From GCA-2720865 sp047630275 (GTDB taxonomy: Bacteria; Bdellovibrionota; Bacteriovoracia; Bacteriovoracales; Bacteriovoracaceae), in contig JBLHVN010000001.1 in NCBI GenBank assembly GCA_047630275.1, positions 868,001 through 932,000 of the forward strand: a DNA stretch of 64,000 nucleotides. Reading direction: 5' to 3'. Shown here piece by piece: positions 49,501-54,422 of this stretch (position 1 is its first letter; each line of letters starts with the position of its first letter). The notes below the pieces were generated by a model, which saw only the letters and a list, made by a program, of their open reading frames with translations, ran no database searches and was not told where the DNA came from. The translations under genes were made by a program, and so were the position numbers.

Positions 49501-52500
49501 AAGTTATACGGCAGCTTATACAATGCAAACAGGGGACACCGAAGCGGCCCTTGGCTTTACTCTAGATTTTACAGATGCTTCAGGAAATCCAGCGGTTCAA
49601 GTGACAGCGGTAACAGATGCAACGTCCGTAACCTTTGATGAGACAGCTCCATTAGCATCAGCCGTCACAATCTTTTCTAATAACGCTAATACGGCCAGAG
49701 CAAAAGTAGGTGACGTTGTTACTCTAAGCTTTACAGTGAATGAGCCATTACTTGGTAATCCAACTGTCGCCATTGATTCTCAAGCGGCAACTATCGGCGG
49801 CGCCTATCCTAGCTATACAGCTAGCTATACTCTTGTCGGCGGCGAGAGTGAAGCGGCCCTTGGGTTTACTCTTAACTTTACAGATGCAACAGGAAATCCA
49901 GCGGTTCAAGTGACAGCAGTTAGTGATGCAACATCTGTAATTTTTGATGAGACGGCCCCACTAGCGGCGCCAGTAACTATTTATTCTAACAATGCTAATA
50001 CAGCTCTGGCTAAAGTAGGAGACATCGTCACTCTAAGTTTTACTGTCAATGAGCCACTACTTGGCAACCCAACAGTGACCATTGATTCTCAGACCGCAAC
50101 TATTGGCGGATCATATCCTGCCTATACGGCCAGTTACACAATGGCCGGTGGCGAAACAACGGGTGTCCTTGGATTTACTTTAGATTTTACAGATGTTGTT
50201 GGTAATGCGGCCACTCAAGTAATTGCAGTTACAGATGCAACGTCTGTAACTTTTGATGAGACTCCGCCATTAGCGACACCTGTTAGTATTTCCTCAAATA
50301 ATGCAACGACCACTTCAGCGAAAGTAGGCGACATTGTGACTCTAAGCTTTACTGTGAACGAGCCTCTTCTTGGTAACCCAACCGTTACTATTGATGGAAA
50401 GGCCGCAAGTATAATAGGCTCTTATCCTAATTACGGCGCCACTTACACCATGCAAACAGGGGACACAGCAGTTGTCGCCCTAGGGTTTACTTTAGATTTT
50501 ACAGATGCCGTCGGTAATCCTGCCATTCAAGTAGTCGCTGTAACAGATGCTTCTCAAGTGATCTTTGATGAGACAGCACCTACGGCAACGTCCGTATCGA
50601 TAGCTTCAAATAATGCAGACACAACAGCTGCTAAAATTGGAGATATCATAACCGTTAGTTTTACAGTTGATGATAATGTTGACGCCACTCCAACGGCGAC
50701 CATTCAGACAAAAGCTGCCACAGTTGCTGTAGCAGGGGCCCATCCAAATTATACGGCTACTTATACAATGACGGGAACTGACACTGAAGGCGCAGTTGCT
50801 TTCACTCTTGATTTTAGTGATGAAGCAGGAAACGCAGCTACTCAAGTGACTGCAGTCACAGACGCTACGTCAGTAACTTTTGATAGAACAGTTCCTACTG
50901 CCACAGCAGTTAGTATCGCTTCAAATAATGCTACAACAACAGTTGCAAAATCAGGGGATGAGATAACTGTTAGTTTTACAGTCAGTGATAATGTGGACGC
51001 TATGCCAACGGCTACGATTCAAACAAAAGCCGCCACTGTAGCAGTCGCTGGAGCGCATCCAAATTACACGGCTAAATACACTATGATCGGAACCGATACT
51101 GAAGGAGCTGTTGCTTTCACAATTGATTTTAATGACGAAGCTGGAAACGCGGCGACTCAAGTGACAGCAGTGACTGACGCTACCTCTGTGACTTATGATA
51201 GAACAGCACCAACGGCTACAACAGTCAGTATTGCTTCAAATAATGCAAATGCATTATGGGCCAAAACTGGTGATGAAATTACGGTTAGCTTTACAGTGGA
51301 CGATGATATGCTGGCCACGCCGACGGCAACGATTCAAACCAAAGCGGCGACTGTTGCTGTAGCAGGAGCTCATCCAAACTACACAGCTAAATACACAATG
51401 ATCGGAACGGATACGGAAGGAGCGATTGCTTTTACAATTGATTTCTCTGATGAAGCAGGAAACGCGGCCACTCAAGTTACGGCAGTGACTGATGCTACGT
51501 CAGTAACTTTTGATAGGACAGCTCCCGTTTTACAATATGTAACCAGCACATTAGCAAATGGTGCCTATAACGATCCAAATGTAATCCCAGTTCAGATTCA
51601 TTATGATTCAGATATGGTTGTAGCAGGCGGAACACCAGTAATCACATTAGAAGTAGGAGCGCCAGACGCTGCTATTTCTTATACAGGAACAACAGCTGAG
51701 ACTTTATCATTTTCTTATACTATTGCTGACGGTGATGACAGTTCGGATTTAACTTATAATGACGGCGAGGCGATTAATCTAGCAGGAGCTACTATTACCG
51801 ATCTAGCGGGTAATGCTCCAGCTAGTTTTGTTTTACCTAATAATACAGGAGCCCTTGGAGATTCTCTTGGGGATAGAAAAAATATTGAAGTGGATACGAC
51901 TCATCCAACGATTGCTGTCACAACACCAGCCAATAGTAGTTATATCTTCGAAGGAAATGATAGTACCACTTTTTCTGTAACTGGGACTTGTTCTGAGCCT
52001 ACTCAAAATGTAACTGTCGTTGCCAACGGAGGCGATGTTACCACTGCTCAGGTCACCCAGTGCGATGGGGCTAACTTCTCAGTGACCTTTGATTCAACTG
52101 CTTTAGCAAATAATACTGTTCATACAATTGCAGCGAAAGTGACTGATGCGGCTGGAAACTCTACGACCTCTGGAACCAATAGCGTGACTCGTGATGTAAC
52201 TGATCCAACTCTTGCGGTAACTACTCCAACTACTGGAGCTTACTTTAATGAAAATACCGACAGTGCTACTTATTCAGTACTTGGGACTTGTAGTGAAAAC
52301 CTCCAAAATGTTACTGTCCTAATTGATGCTGGAGCAGTCACGACAGCGCAAGTTGCTCAATGTAATGGAACAAACTTTTCAGTAACCTTTGATTCAACTG
52401 CTCTTGCTAATAATACGACCTTTACTTTGGCTGTGAGAATGAGTGATGTTGCAGGAAACTCAAATGATTCAGCTACGATATCAGTAACAAGAGATATTAC

Positions 52501-53809
52501 AAAACCGGCAGCACCTACGGGACTTACAGTTACCTATGGTACCAATTCAAATTCAATTATCCCAAGCTTTACTTGGACTGAATCAACTGATCCAAATAAA
52601 GCAGGGCAAGAGGTAGGGCTCGACGCTGCTGCTCCTGGTGGAAATTCTGAAGATGGCTGGGATCCTATTGCTGAAGGAACAGCAACGGCTTCATTCCCTA
52701 CAGTTAATAGTGCGCCACTAAGCGAATGTACCGATTACTATCCAAGCGTAAGAACTTATGATGATGCTGGAAACGTCTCTACTATTACTGCAGGTCAACC
52801 AATTAAAATCGATACGGTGGCTACAACCGGAGATCCTGTCTTTACTCAAGGGACAGATGCAACGCCTTCGTTTACTCCTACTATTACCATGACAACGGCA
52901 GCTACTGACGCCTGCGGTATTCATCACTATGAAATTAGAGTTTCTCACGATAATGGAGATGGTGGTGGAACAGCGGCTGATCAAATCTTAGATGCTGGTG
53001 AACAAGGAAATCTCTTTAATTGGTATAGTATTGGCGACGGAACTGATTTTCCTAAAAAGGTTGGGGGACAATCTTTTCTTCCTGGTAACTATTACTTCTA
53101 TGAAATACGTGGTGTTGATTGGGGCGGAAATGTTACGGGAATCTTTGAATCTGCGGCCTTCGAAGTTGAAGTGAGTGTTGTAGGTAATTTTCAAACAGGA
53201 ACTACTCACACGCCAACTACTGGATCAAACAGATACCTCTTCTTCTTCGCTTCGTTTGATATTGATAATGATGCTGGGGCTGATATGACTGCTGTGACTT
53301 ACGGAGGTCAAGCGATGACTCAGGCAACGGAAGTTGATATCAATGGTAACTGCTGTGGTTGGGATACGAGAGTTGAAATCTGGATGCTTGATGAAGCAGG
53401 GATTGCCGCAGCTGAAGCGCTTCCTGGAACGACCTTTGTCCCTACTTATGATTTCCCTGGTAGAGTTAGGCCGAATTATAGTTCGCTTATGCTTGAAGGG
53501 GTTAGTCAGGTGTCTGCTATTTATAGTACAGCCTCGGGACTTGCCAATAATGGGAATAGTTTTACCACCTCAAGTTTAAATGAACTTAAAAAAGGGATTA
53601 CATTAATGGCCGCTGGTCATGGGAATCCAAATGTAAACATAACTTTTCCAGGTGGATTTACTACTAGTGCCAATTTAACAGATGCATCTAATCAAACGAC
53701 TCATAGGGCAGGATATGAACTACCTGCCGTAGATGGATCAAGGACTTTTAATGTGACTGCTGACTCAACCTTTAGGTTCGGGGCATGTGCGGTTCATATT
53801 GCACCATAA
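28526..53809 (+). CDS. giant 8427-residue Ig-repeat lipoprotein, probable surface adhesin
   Basis: A single uninterrupted frame of over 25 kb. A signal peptide with lipobox LHGC (Cys24) makes it a Sec-exported lipoprotein. Residues about 50-690 hold four ASH-like (choice-of-anchor D) domains, recognisable by motifs such as SIAAGASCTVEITFRP. About 825-1471 are five Ig-like modules of roughly 130 residues (GFYKAGE...DIAIDT type). Residues 1472-7668 are 60 tandem Ig-like units averaging 103.3 residues. Then come one more long module, two Ig-like domains from about 7790, a Fn3-like part near 7990, and a distinct C-terminal domain from about 8215 (VTYGGQAMTQ, CCGW). It is Thr-rich and acidic with few cysteines in the array. 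Adhesion or predation-related contact is inferred from architecture. Confidence 0.95.
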   Translation: MKQALNNHILLIMIALGSLVLHGCGASGVGSQGFVEEKTPRIRFSTASGPDKIFEPWGEVIIGFSDTRTFTITNYGDETASSITATISDSTGLAIPEYYFEGTPGVNNGVGTYPGNGGTCGSSIAAGASCTVEITFRPLVSGLKSENVVVSFTGGIHSYSGTVGLTGEGKRPANILIRKLYQLASPNNSPDMIVTPHEDFPGELLPLSSTTPIMPIKIDPVLSDPYFPGVTSGTHRQTIDYGQTANGGWKDYIYEIRNYGDKVAEQVQVFGLGAGTGFSIVNDADTTCDDLYAMPLTPPAAFSSGVINMNDMGEMESCSIKVRYNPALAQGDSTGNADTIGFSFYNGFRIVGDPSLPAGQRLLTPLFDEPNLYDLTGTGMNWAFLVINEATSPYDYGTYANGSTRGLNGFTLENYGAASAVNVNDIGLNTNFTLLGTGSCVGGTTPTVNASAVHGTPASCDLNIQFTPQTVGNPLTDSIQLDYEFDGAGSLISTLTGPATPPPYTNTAANNSTPLIMPNYPVHDVQGTAVTPANLAIAPSPLTWTHSTAAYGTDLLNNGTYYQSFTVTNSGEYQALTFTDTAAIAAPFIYAGGFPGDGDGRDAGGTGTNSSPIDAIVDADGSCAALGSIAGGASCTLIVQYSPTAYVSSSIQETLNFDYDNGTGNVSVQTSIAQVDITTSVRQPELAVSAPVDLGNDAPDTRNEWINQDNYTAYPVSGTCWPDTVVGAGTDDVQIAVRDRLGATKSFSTNCTGGSYSTTLDLSPNCSVGPGLPIGCLQDSALDGSFDAFWDFNIIVSHVDELGNAPVENPIGGVNGFQLRKDVGIPSVNNVRAVAVSTNPHGVDQYNAGKIIDIYVEWDEKVYVAGGVPNITLENQTGTNPVVNYTSGSGSPTLTFRYTVSAGENSTALEYVNTSSLNLNGATIQDQAANDGIPTLPVIGPGGSGFNSISDNATFIIDTVAPVVSSVDAIEPTPTDGFYTNPEVIAIRVKMSEAVIVNAGTPEITLNMTGPNADVAVPYSSISADNQTLTFNYTISDGDNNADLDYENTTAFSVGDIEDFATNDATRTLAAPGAVNSISDNQAVAVDTKEPLVTEVTSPTGTGFYKAGEEVDITVVWDEIVNVSGTPQITLNMAGPNADIAVNYTSGSGSDTLTFRYTVLTGDNTNDLDYEDTNALVLNGGDIEDRATNDAVVAGALAVPNAVNSISDDLAIVIDTIPATVDEVTTNKNDGFYTTGEVIDIIVDFSEDVFVTGSPLITLENSLGGRPVTYTSGSGTELITFNYTVVFGDMSTDLDYQAVNSLVLNSGTLNDIADNPSTLTLDTPLTGANSMGVDHAIVIDTAPPEIVEVRADKFNGFYKAGELIPIEMVITESVTVSGTPTLTLENQSGADVVVNYSSGSGTDTLTFNYTVSAGEDNTDLDYIAVLPISFNGGNISDASTNQLDLTTIAAPFAVNSISDNQDIAIDTTVPTLSTVSIYSNNANPVFAKVGDIVTLSFSADEPLLSDPTVLIDGNVAVVAGATPNYTATYTMQAGDTEGVLAYTIDFLDRASNPGVQVSAPTDASTVTFDETAPLAPAVNISSNGLNNNYAKVGDIVTVSFTVDDTLLATPTVTIDGNSAVVSGTNPNYTAAYTMQAGDTEAVLGFTLDFTDKAGNPALQVVATTDASSVTFDETIPTASPRSIYSDNINTSRAKVNDDVILSFTVSEVLHSDPTVTIDGNTATINNASAPAYTGAYTMQAGDTEGVLAYTIDFIDLAGNVNTTYTTVTDATTVVFDETPPTAPAISIFSNNAATNLAKVGDIVTLSFTVDEPLLGNPTVTIDTQPATLGGAYPNYTASYTLVGGENEGVLAFTVDFTDAVGNPAVQVTATTDLSTVTFDETPPQLSAVLISSNNVNTSARAKVGDTVTISLTANETLIADPTVTIDGNTATINNAGAPTYGASYIMMASDTEGVLAYTLDFTDAAGNPGVQVTATTDASQVIFDETAPTLPLVTIFSNNGNPALAKVGDIVTLSFTVDEPLVSNPSVSIDGNTATIGGVAPNYTASYTMQAGDTEAILTYAIDFTDSVGNVGIQITSVTDATTVTFDETLPTAPAVTIFSNNADTALAKTGDIVTLSFTIDEPLLGNPTVTIGGNAATLGGAYPNYTASYTFVGGETEGILAYTLDFTDATGNNALQVTSTTDSTQVRFDETPPVANPVTIYSNNFNTARAKVGDDVIISFTVSETLLIDPTVTIDGNAATINNASAPSYTATYTMQASDTEGVLTYTLDFVDLAGNTATQVTATSDASQVVFDETAPLAPAVSIFSNNANTSLAKVGDIVTLSFTIDEPLLGNPTVVIDGKATTLAGSYPNFTASYTFVGGETEAALGFTLNFTDAVGNPGLQVTAVTDGTSVTFDETLPTAPVVTIYSNNANSVRAKVGDDVILSFTVDEPLLGSPTVTIDGNATVIGGVHPNYTATYTMAGSDTEGILTYTLDFDDSAGNSATQVTATTDSSQVIFDETAPTSNPVTIYSNNSNTAIAKVGDTVTLSFTVDEPLLGSPTVTIDGNATTIGGTHPSYTADYTLVGGETEGSLAFTLDFTDAVGNPAVQVTATSDSSTVIFDNTPPTAPGVTIFSNNANTALAKVGDIVTLSFTVDEPLLTTPTVTIDGNAAVVAGTNPNYTATYTMQALDTEGVLAFTLDFQDNSGNQAVQVTGVTDATSVTFDETAPLSLARSIFSNNANTARAKVGDIVTLSFTVNEPLLGSPSVSIDGNTATIGGAYPSYTASYTMAASDTEGVLTYAIDFNDAAGNPNATYTTVTDASQVIFDETAPMANPVTIYSDNVNTALAKVGDTVTLSFTVDEPLLGNPTVTIDSQATTLGGAYPSYTASYTFVGGETDGVLAFTLDFTDNVGNPATQVIAVTDGTSVTFDETVPTLAPVTIASSNANSGRALVGDVVTITFTASENLIRDPTVTIDGNAATINNVAAPVYQASYTMQASDTEGILAFTIDFVDTASNPGVQVTATTNFSQVIFDETAPQAPAVSIFSNNGNPALAKVGDIVTLSFTVDEPLLGSPTVTIDGNGATIGGAYPSYTATYTMQTGDSQGALGFTLDFTDAVGNPAIQVTAVSDASSVTFDETAPTSTPRSIYSNNANLARAKVGDDVIISFTVSEALLGSPTVTIDGNATVIGGTHPNYTATYTMQASDSEGILTYTIDFDDAAGNSAVQLTTVTDGTTVTFDETAPTSNPVTIYSNNSTSTTIAKVGDTVTLSFTVDEPLLGSPTVTIDGNATTLGGTHPSYTADYTLVGGETEGSLAFTLDFTDAVGNPATQVIATSDSSSVVFDSTAPLAPAVTIFSNNADTTLAKVGDIVTLSFTVNEPLLGSPTVTIDGNATTIGGSYPSYTAAYTMVGGEAEGNLGFTLDFTDLSGNPAIQVTATSDASQVRFDETDPTATPRTIFSNNANTARAKVGDDVTISFTVSETLLADPTVTIDGNTATINSAGAPSYTATYTMQASDTEGVLAYSIDFIDLAGNTNTTYTTVTDASQVVFDETAPMANPVTIYSNNGNTALAKVGDIVTLSFTVNEPLLGNPTVTIDSQATTLGGAYPSYTASYTFVGGETDGVLAFTLDFTDNVGNPATQVVAVTDATSVTFDEVVPTATPVTISSNNSNSARAKVGDVVTLSFTVNEALLGSPTVTIDGNATTIGGAHPSYTASYTMVGGETQGVLGFTLDFDDAAGNSAVQVTATSDASQVIFDETAPQAPAVSIFSSNGNPALAKVGDIVTLSFTVDEPLLGSPTVTIDGNGATIGGAYPSYTATYTMQTGDSQGALGFTLDFTDAVGNPGIQVTAVSDASSVTFDETAPTSTPRSIYSNNANLARAKVGDDVIISFTVSEALLGSPTVTIDGNATVIAGTHPNYTATYTMQASDTEGILTYTIDFDDAAGNSAIQLTTVTDGTTVTFDETLPTALGVTIFSDNLNTAKAQVGDVVTVSFTVDEPLLGNPTVTIDGNATTLGGAYPSFTASYTIVGGETEGSLAFTLDFTDAVGNPATQVTATSDASQVVFDETAPLASAVSIFSNNGNTSLAKVGDIVTLSFTVNEPLLGSPTVTIDGNATTIGGTYPSYTATYTMVGGESEAVLGFTLDFTDASGNPAIQVVAVSDATSVTFDETAPLSAARSIFSNNGNAALAKVGDIVTVSFTVNETLLGSPTVTIDGNSSTISGTHPNYTATYTMQASDTTGIIAYTIDFDDAAGNSAIQLTTVTDATTVTFDETAPTSSPRSIYSNNLNPALAAVGDVVTLSFTVDEPLLGNPTVTIDGNATTLAGAYPSYTASYTMAGGDTTGVLAYTIDFDDAAGNSAIQLTTVTDGSTVTFDETLPTLAPVTIASNNAINSDWAKVGDTVTITFTASETLLNDPTVTIDGNAATINNVAAPTYLASYIMQTGDTEAALTYTIDFEDTSGNNGVQVTATTNFSTVTFDETVPTSTPRTIASNNIDPAQAVAGDIVTLSFTVNEVLAANPTVTIDGNAATIGGTGPNYTGAYTFLGPETEAVVAYTIDFMDRAGNTSVQYTTVTNGSTVTYSNTPPTLNPVAIYSNNGNTALAKVGDIVTLSFTSDQSLLSDPTVTIDGNTATVNNASAPSYTASYTMQAGDNDGVLAFTIDYVSLGGLSGTQVTSTSDSSTVTFDEVDPLATPVTIYSNNANTARAKVGDIVTLSFTVNEPLLGSPTVTIDGNGATIGGAYPSYTASYTFVGGENDGVLAFTLDFDDATGNSATQVVAVTDASSVTFDEVLPTAPAVSIYSNNANPVIAKVGDIVTVSFTVDEPLLGNPTVTIDSQATTIGGAYPNYTASYTLVGGENEGALAFTLDFTDATGNTAVQVTSTSDASSVTFDETVPTSPARSIFSNNANPALAKVGDIVTLSFTVNEPLLGSPTVTIDSKATTIGGAYPSYTASYTFVGGETEAVLGFTLDFTDASGNPGVQVTSVTDATSVTFDETDPLATPVTIYSNNANPALAKVGDIVTLSFTVNEPLLGSPTVTIDGNATTLGGAYPSYTASYTFVGGENDGVLAFTLDFDDATGNSATQVTATSDATSVTFDEVLPTAPAVSIFSNNANPAIAKVGDVVTLSFTVDEPLLGNPTVTIDTQATTLGGAYPNYTASYTMVGGENEGALAFTLNFDDAAGNSGVQVTATSDSSSVTFDETAPLASAVTIYSNNANTALAKVGDIVTLSFTVNEPLLGSPTVTIDGKATTIGGAYPSYTASYTFVGGETEAVMTFALDFTDAGGNAGVQVTAVTDATSVTFDETLPTSSPRSIYSNNANSSLAKVGDIVTVSFTVNEPLLGNPTVTIDGNATTLGGSYPSYTATYTMAGGETEAVLSYTIDFDDATGNSATQYTTVTDASTVTFDETKPSAGPVIIGSNNVDPEVANVGDDVTISFTVSEPLLADPSVTIDGNVATIGAAYPNYTATYTMQSGDNEGVLAYTVDFIDAAGNVANQITTTTDLSAVVFDETPPTANPVAIYSNNFNTALAKVGDIVTLSFTVNEPLTGNPTATIDGRATTLGGAYPSYTASYTFVGGETQGVLGFTIDFVDANGIAGVQVVGTSDASTVTFDETVPTSPARSIYSNNANPALAKVGDTVTLSFTVNEPLLGSPTVTIDGNAATIGGAYPSYSASYTLVGGETESALGFTLDFTDASGNPGVQVTSVTDATSVTFDETDPLTSAVTIYSNNANTALAKVGDIVTLSFSVDEPLLGNPTVTIDGNATTLGGSYPAYTASYTFVGGENDGVLAFTLDFDDAAGNSATQVTATSDATTVTFDEVLPTAPAVSIFSNNANPAIAKVGDVVTLSFTVDEPLLGNPTVTIDSKATTIAGSYPSYTASYTMVGGETESSLAFTLDFDDAAGNSAVQVTATSDASTVTFDETAPLASAVTIYSNNANTALAKVGDIVTLSFTVNEPLLGSPTVTIDGNATTIGGAYPSYTASYTLVGGESEAALGFTLDFTDSSGNAAVQVTAVTDATSVTFDETAPLAPAVTIYSDNANTALAKVGDIVTLSFTVNEALLGNPTVTIDSQGATIGGAYPSYTASYTLVGGESEAALGFTLNFTDAAGNPAVQVTAVSDATSVTFDETAPLAAPVTIYSNNANTAKAKVGDVVTLSFTVNEPLLGNPTVTIDGNATTLGGAYPSYTADYTIQTGDTAGILAFTLDFTDATGNAAAQVTATSDASSVEFDEIAPLATAVTIFSNNGNTARAKVGDVVTLSFTVNEPLLGNPTATIDGNAATIGGAYPSYTATYTMQTGDNQGALGFTLDFTDAFGNPAVQVTAVTDASSVTFDETAPLASAVTIFSNNANTALAKVGDVVTLSFTVNEPLLGNPTVTIDSQAATIGGAYPSYTASYTFVGGENDGALSFTLDFTDAVGNPAVQVSAVTDASSVTFDEVLPTAPAVTIYSNNANTALAKVGDIVTLSFSVDEPLLGSPTVTIDSQAATIGGSYPAYTASYTFVGGENDGVLAFTLDFDDATGNSATQVTATSDATSVTFDEVLPTAPAVSIFSNNANPAIAKVGDVVTLSFTVDEPLLGNPTVTIDSKATTIAGSYPSYTASYTMVGGETESSLAFTLDFDDAAGNSAVQVTATSDASTVTFDETAPLASAVTIYSNNANTALAKVGDIVTLSFTVNEPLLGSPTVTIDGNATTIGGAYPSYTASYTLVGGESEAALGFTLDFTDSSGNAAVQVTAVTDATSVTFDETAPLAPAVTIYSDNANTALAKVGDIVTLSFTVNEALLGNPTVTIDSQGATIGGAYPSYTASYTLVGGESEAALGFTLNFTDAAGNPAVQVTAVSDATSVTFDETAPLAAPVTIYSNNANTALAKVGDVVTLSFTVNEPLLGNPTVTIDSQATTLAGSYPNYTASYTFTGGENDGVLAFTLDFTDATGNAASQVTATSDATSVTFDETIPLASAVTIFSNNANTAKAKVGDIVTLSFTVNEPLLGNPTVTIDGNSTTLSGTYPSYTAAYTMQTGDTEAALGFTLDFTDASGNPAVQVTAVTDATSVTFDETAPLASAVTIFSNNANTARAKVGDVVTLSFTVNEPLLGNPTVAIDSQAATIGGAYPSYTASYTLVGGESEAALGFTLNFTDATGNPAVQVTAVSDATSVIFDETAPLAAPVTIYSNNANTALAKVGDIVTLSFTVNEPLLGNPTVTIDSQTATIGGSYPAYTASYTMAGGETTGVLGFTLDFTDVVGNAATQVIAVTDATSVTFDETPPLATPVSISSNNATTTSAKVGDIVTLSFTVNEPLLGNPTVTIDGKAASIIGSYPNYGATYTMQTGDTAVVALGFTLDFTDAVGNPAIQVVAVTDASQVIFDETAPTATSVSIASNNADTTAAKIGDIITVSFTVDDNVDATPTATIQTKAATVAVAGAHPNYTATYTMTGTDTEGAVAFTLDFSDEAGNAATQVTAVTDATSVTFDRTVPTATAVSIASNNATTTVAKSGDEITVSFTVSDNVDAMPTATIQTKAATVAVAGAHPNYTAKYTMIGTDTEGAVAFTIDFNDEAGNAATQVTAVTDATSVTYDRTAPTATTVSIASNNANALWAKTGDEITVSFTVDDDMLATPTATIQTKAATVAVAGAHPNYTAKYTMIGTDTEGAIAFTIDFSDEAGNAATQVTAVTDATSVTFDRTAPVLQYVTSTLANGAYNDPNVIPVQIHYDSDMVVAGGTPVITLEVGAPDAAISYTGTTAETLSFSYTIADGDDSSDLTYNDGEAINLAGATITDLAGNAPASFVLPNNTGALGDSLGDRKNIEVDTTHPTIAVTTPANSSYIFEGNDSTTFSVTGTCSEPTQNVTVVANGGDVTTAQVTQCDGANFSVTFDSTALANNTVHTIAAKVTDAAGNSTTSGTNSVTRDVTDPTLAVTTPTTGAYFNENTDSATYSVLGTCSENLQNVTVLIDAGAVTTAQVAQCNGTNFSVTFDSTALANNTTFTLAVRMSDVAGNSNDSATISVTRDITKPAAPTGLTVTYGTNSNSIIPSFTWTESTDPNKAGQEVGLDAAAPGGNSEDGWDPIAEGTATASFPTVNSAPLSECTDYYPSVRTYDDAGNVSTITAGQPIKIDTVATTGDPVFTQGTDATPSFTPTITMTTAATDACGIHHYEIRVSHDNGDGGGTAADQILDAGEQGNLFNWYSIGDGTDFPKKVGGQSFLPGNYYFYEIRGVDWGGNVTGIFESAAFEVEVSVVGNFQTGTTHTPTTGSNRYLFFFASFDIDNDAGADMTAVTYGGQAMTQATEVDINGNCCGWDTRVEIWMLDEAGIAAAEALPGTTFVPTYDFPGRVRPNYSSLMLEGVSQVSAIYSTASGLANNGNSFTTSSLNELKKGITLMAAGHGNPNVNITFPGGFTTSANLTDASNQTTHRAGYELPAVDGSRTFNVTADSTFRFGACAVHIAP
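37561..38200 (+). repeat. near-identical segmental repeat within the array, copy A (units 16-17)
   Basis: About 640 bp matching 39730-40369 with roughly 20 to 25 mismatches by eye and no gaps. The offset is 2169 bp, which is seven units plus the two extra codons present in units 18 and 20. Confidence 0.85.
39730..40369 (+). repeat. near-identical segmental repeat within the array, copy B (units 23-24)
   Basis: Partner of the segment at 37561. Most of the differences are silent third-base changes, so the protein segments are almost the same, with a few replacements such as SNN to SSN and Ala to Gly. Confidence 0.85.
45939..46842 (+). repeat. 904-bp exact direct repeat, copy A (units 43-45)
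   Basis: Line-by-line comparison shows no mismatch with 48102-49005. The offset is 2163 bp, exactly seven 309-bp units. Identity stops abruptly at both ends (45938 C versus T, 46843 C versus A), and flanking units are clearly diverged. Confidence 0.95.
48102..49005 (+). repeat. 904-bp exact direct repeat, copy B (units 50-52)
   Basis: Second copy of the block at 45939. Because neighbouring units 46-49 and 53-56 are not identical in pairs, the block looks like recent gene conversion or a duplication since patched, and not a clean tandem duplication of seven units. Confidence 0.95.
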
Positions 53810-53818
53810 GGGGGAGAC

Positions 53819-54307
53819 GTGCGTCTTTTAGTTAAAATTTCATTAGTATCGATATTACTTCTATCGGGGATTGCATCTGCGGAGGAGACCTCGGAAGAGG
53901 TCTTTGGACCTCGAGGTGAAGAAGTTAATATGGAAAAAGAAAATTATATCTTGATATTAAATGCAAAAGAAACTTGTGGAAAAGAAGGGAATAATCCTCA
54001 GCCTTGTGAGATTGCCTTACTATATAATAAAAATACAAAAAAATTATTACTCATTAAGCTCAATGGAAAAAAGAACAAATTGTCTAAGAACCAGATAGAC
54101 GTGAATCTATTTCTGAAAAATCCTAAGAAATACAAGCATTATACAACTGAATATGACCTGGTTACTCTATTCTCTGGAACCGAGGATTTCTCCACTCTCA
54201 ATGCTCGGATTGTTACTCATGAGGACCGAAAAAAGATCCTCGTTTCAGGACAATCATTTATGGCCTTTTTAGATGCTTATATTGATATTCATAACTACAC
54301 AGACTGA
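53819..54307 (+). CDS. small secreted protein downstream of the giant lipoprotein
   Basis: A 162-residue protein with a signal peptide (RLLVKISLVSILLLSGIASAEE) and a lysine-rich mature part with two cysteines (TCGKEGNNPQPC). I do not recognise the family. The start is GTG at 53819, only 9 bp after the giant gene's stop, with GGGGGAG in the gap as ribosome-binding site. It is therefore almost certainly on the same transcript and may assist, anchor or chaperone the giant protein in the periplasm; that role is inferred from position only. Confidence 0.78.
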   Translation: MRLLVKISLVSILLLSGIASAEETSEEVFGPRGEEVNMEKENYILILNAKETCGKEGNNPQPCEIALLYNKNTKKLLLIKLNGKKNKLSKNQIDVNLFLKNPKKYKHYTTEYDLVTLFSGTEDFSTLNARIVTHEDRKKILVSGQSFMAFLDAYIDIHNYTD

Positions 54308-54422
54308 AAGCTGAAAGCTCCTTTAATGTCCAAAATATCGACTTCTGCCGCATAAATAAGGCGTAATTTAGGCCTGTGAAATTACCTTCACAATTGATAA
54401 CTCTTTGATATTAATGACTTTT

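Larger units (their letters stand above)
32939..51529 (+). repeat. 60-unit tandem array, 309-bp period, with a 7-unit higher-order period
   Basis: I counted 60 units by the recurring SNN...AKVGD(I/V)VTLSF signature. Each unit starts near AVTIYSNN, passes through PTVTIDGNATT and FTLDFTD.AGN, and ends near VTFDETAP. Most are exactly 103 codons; those with an INNASAP variant are 104 or so. Unit types recur every seven: units 36, 43 and 50 begin identically at 43791, 45954 and 48117 (2163 bp apart each time); units 13, 20, 27, 34 and 41 have an Arg before the first Ile (RSIF-type); units 14, 21, 35, 42 and 49 share DGVLAFTLDF. Confidence 0.93.

Noticed and set aside
34039..51475. Many 60-115-residue ORFs on the minus strand spaced through the repeat array
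   Set aside because: They recur at the same place in successive 309-bp units and reflect the repetitive plus-strand codons; they have no ribosome-binding sites and no protein features.
32939..51529. CRISPR-like or satellite DNA periodicity
   Set aside because: The period is 309 bp, in frame throughout, with many silent third-base differences; it is a protein repeat and not a CRISPR array or noncoding satellite.
28526..53809. RTX toxin or type I secreted adhesin
   Set aside because: I see no GGxGxD nonapeptides, and the lipobox indicates Sec and lipoprotein export. The nearby adaptor/RND/TolC operon is an efflux pump with an RND permease, not an ABC-type I exporter.
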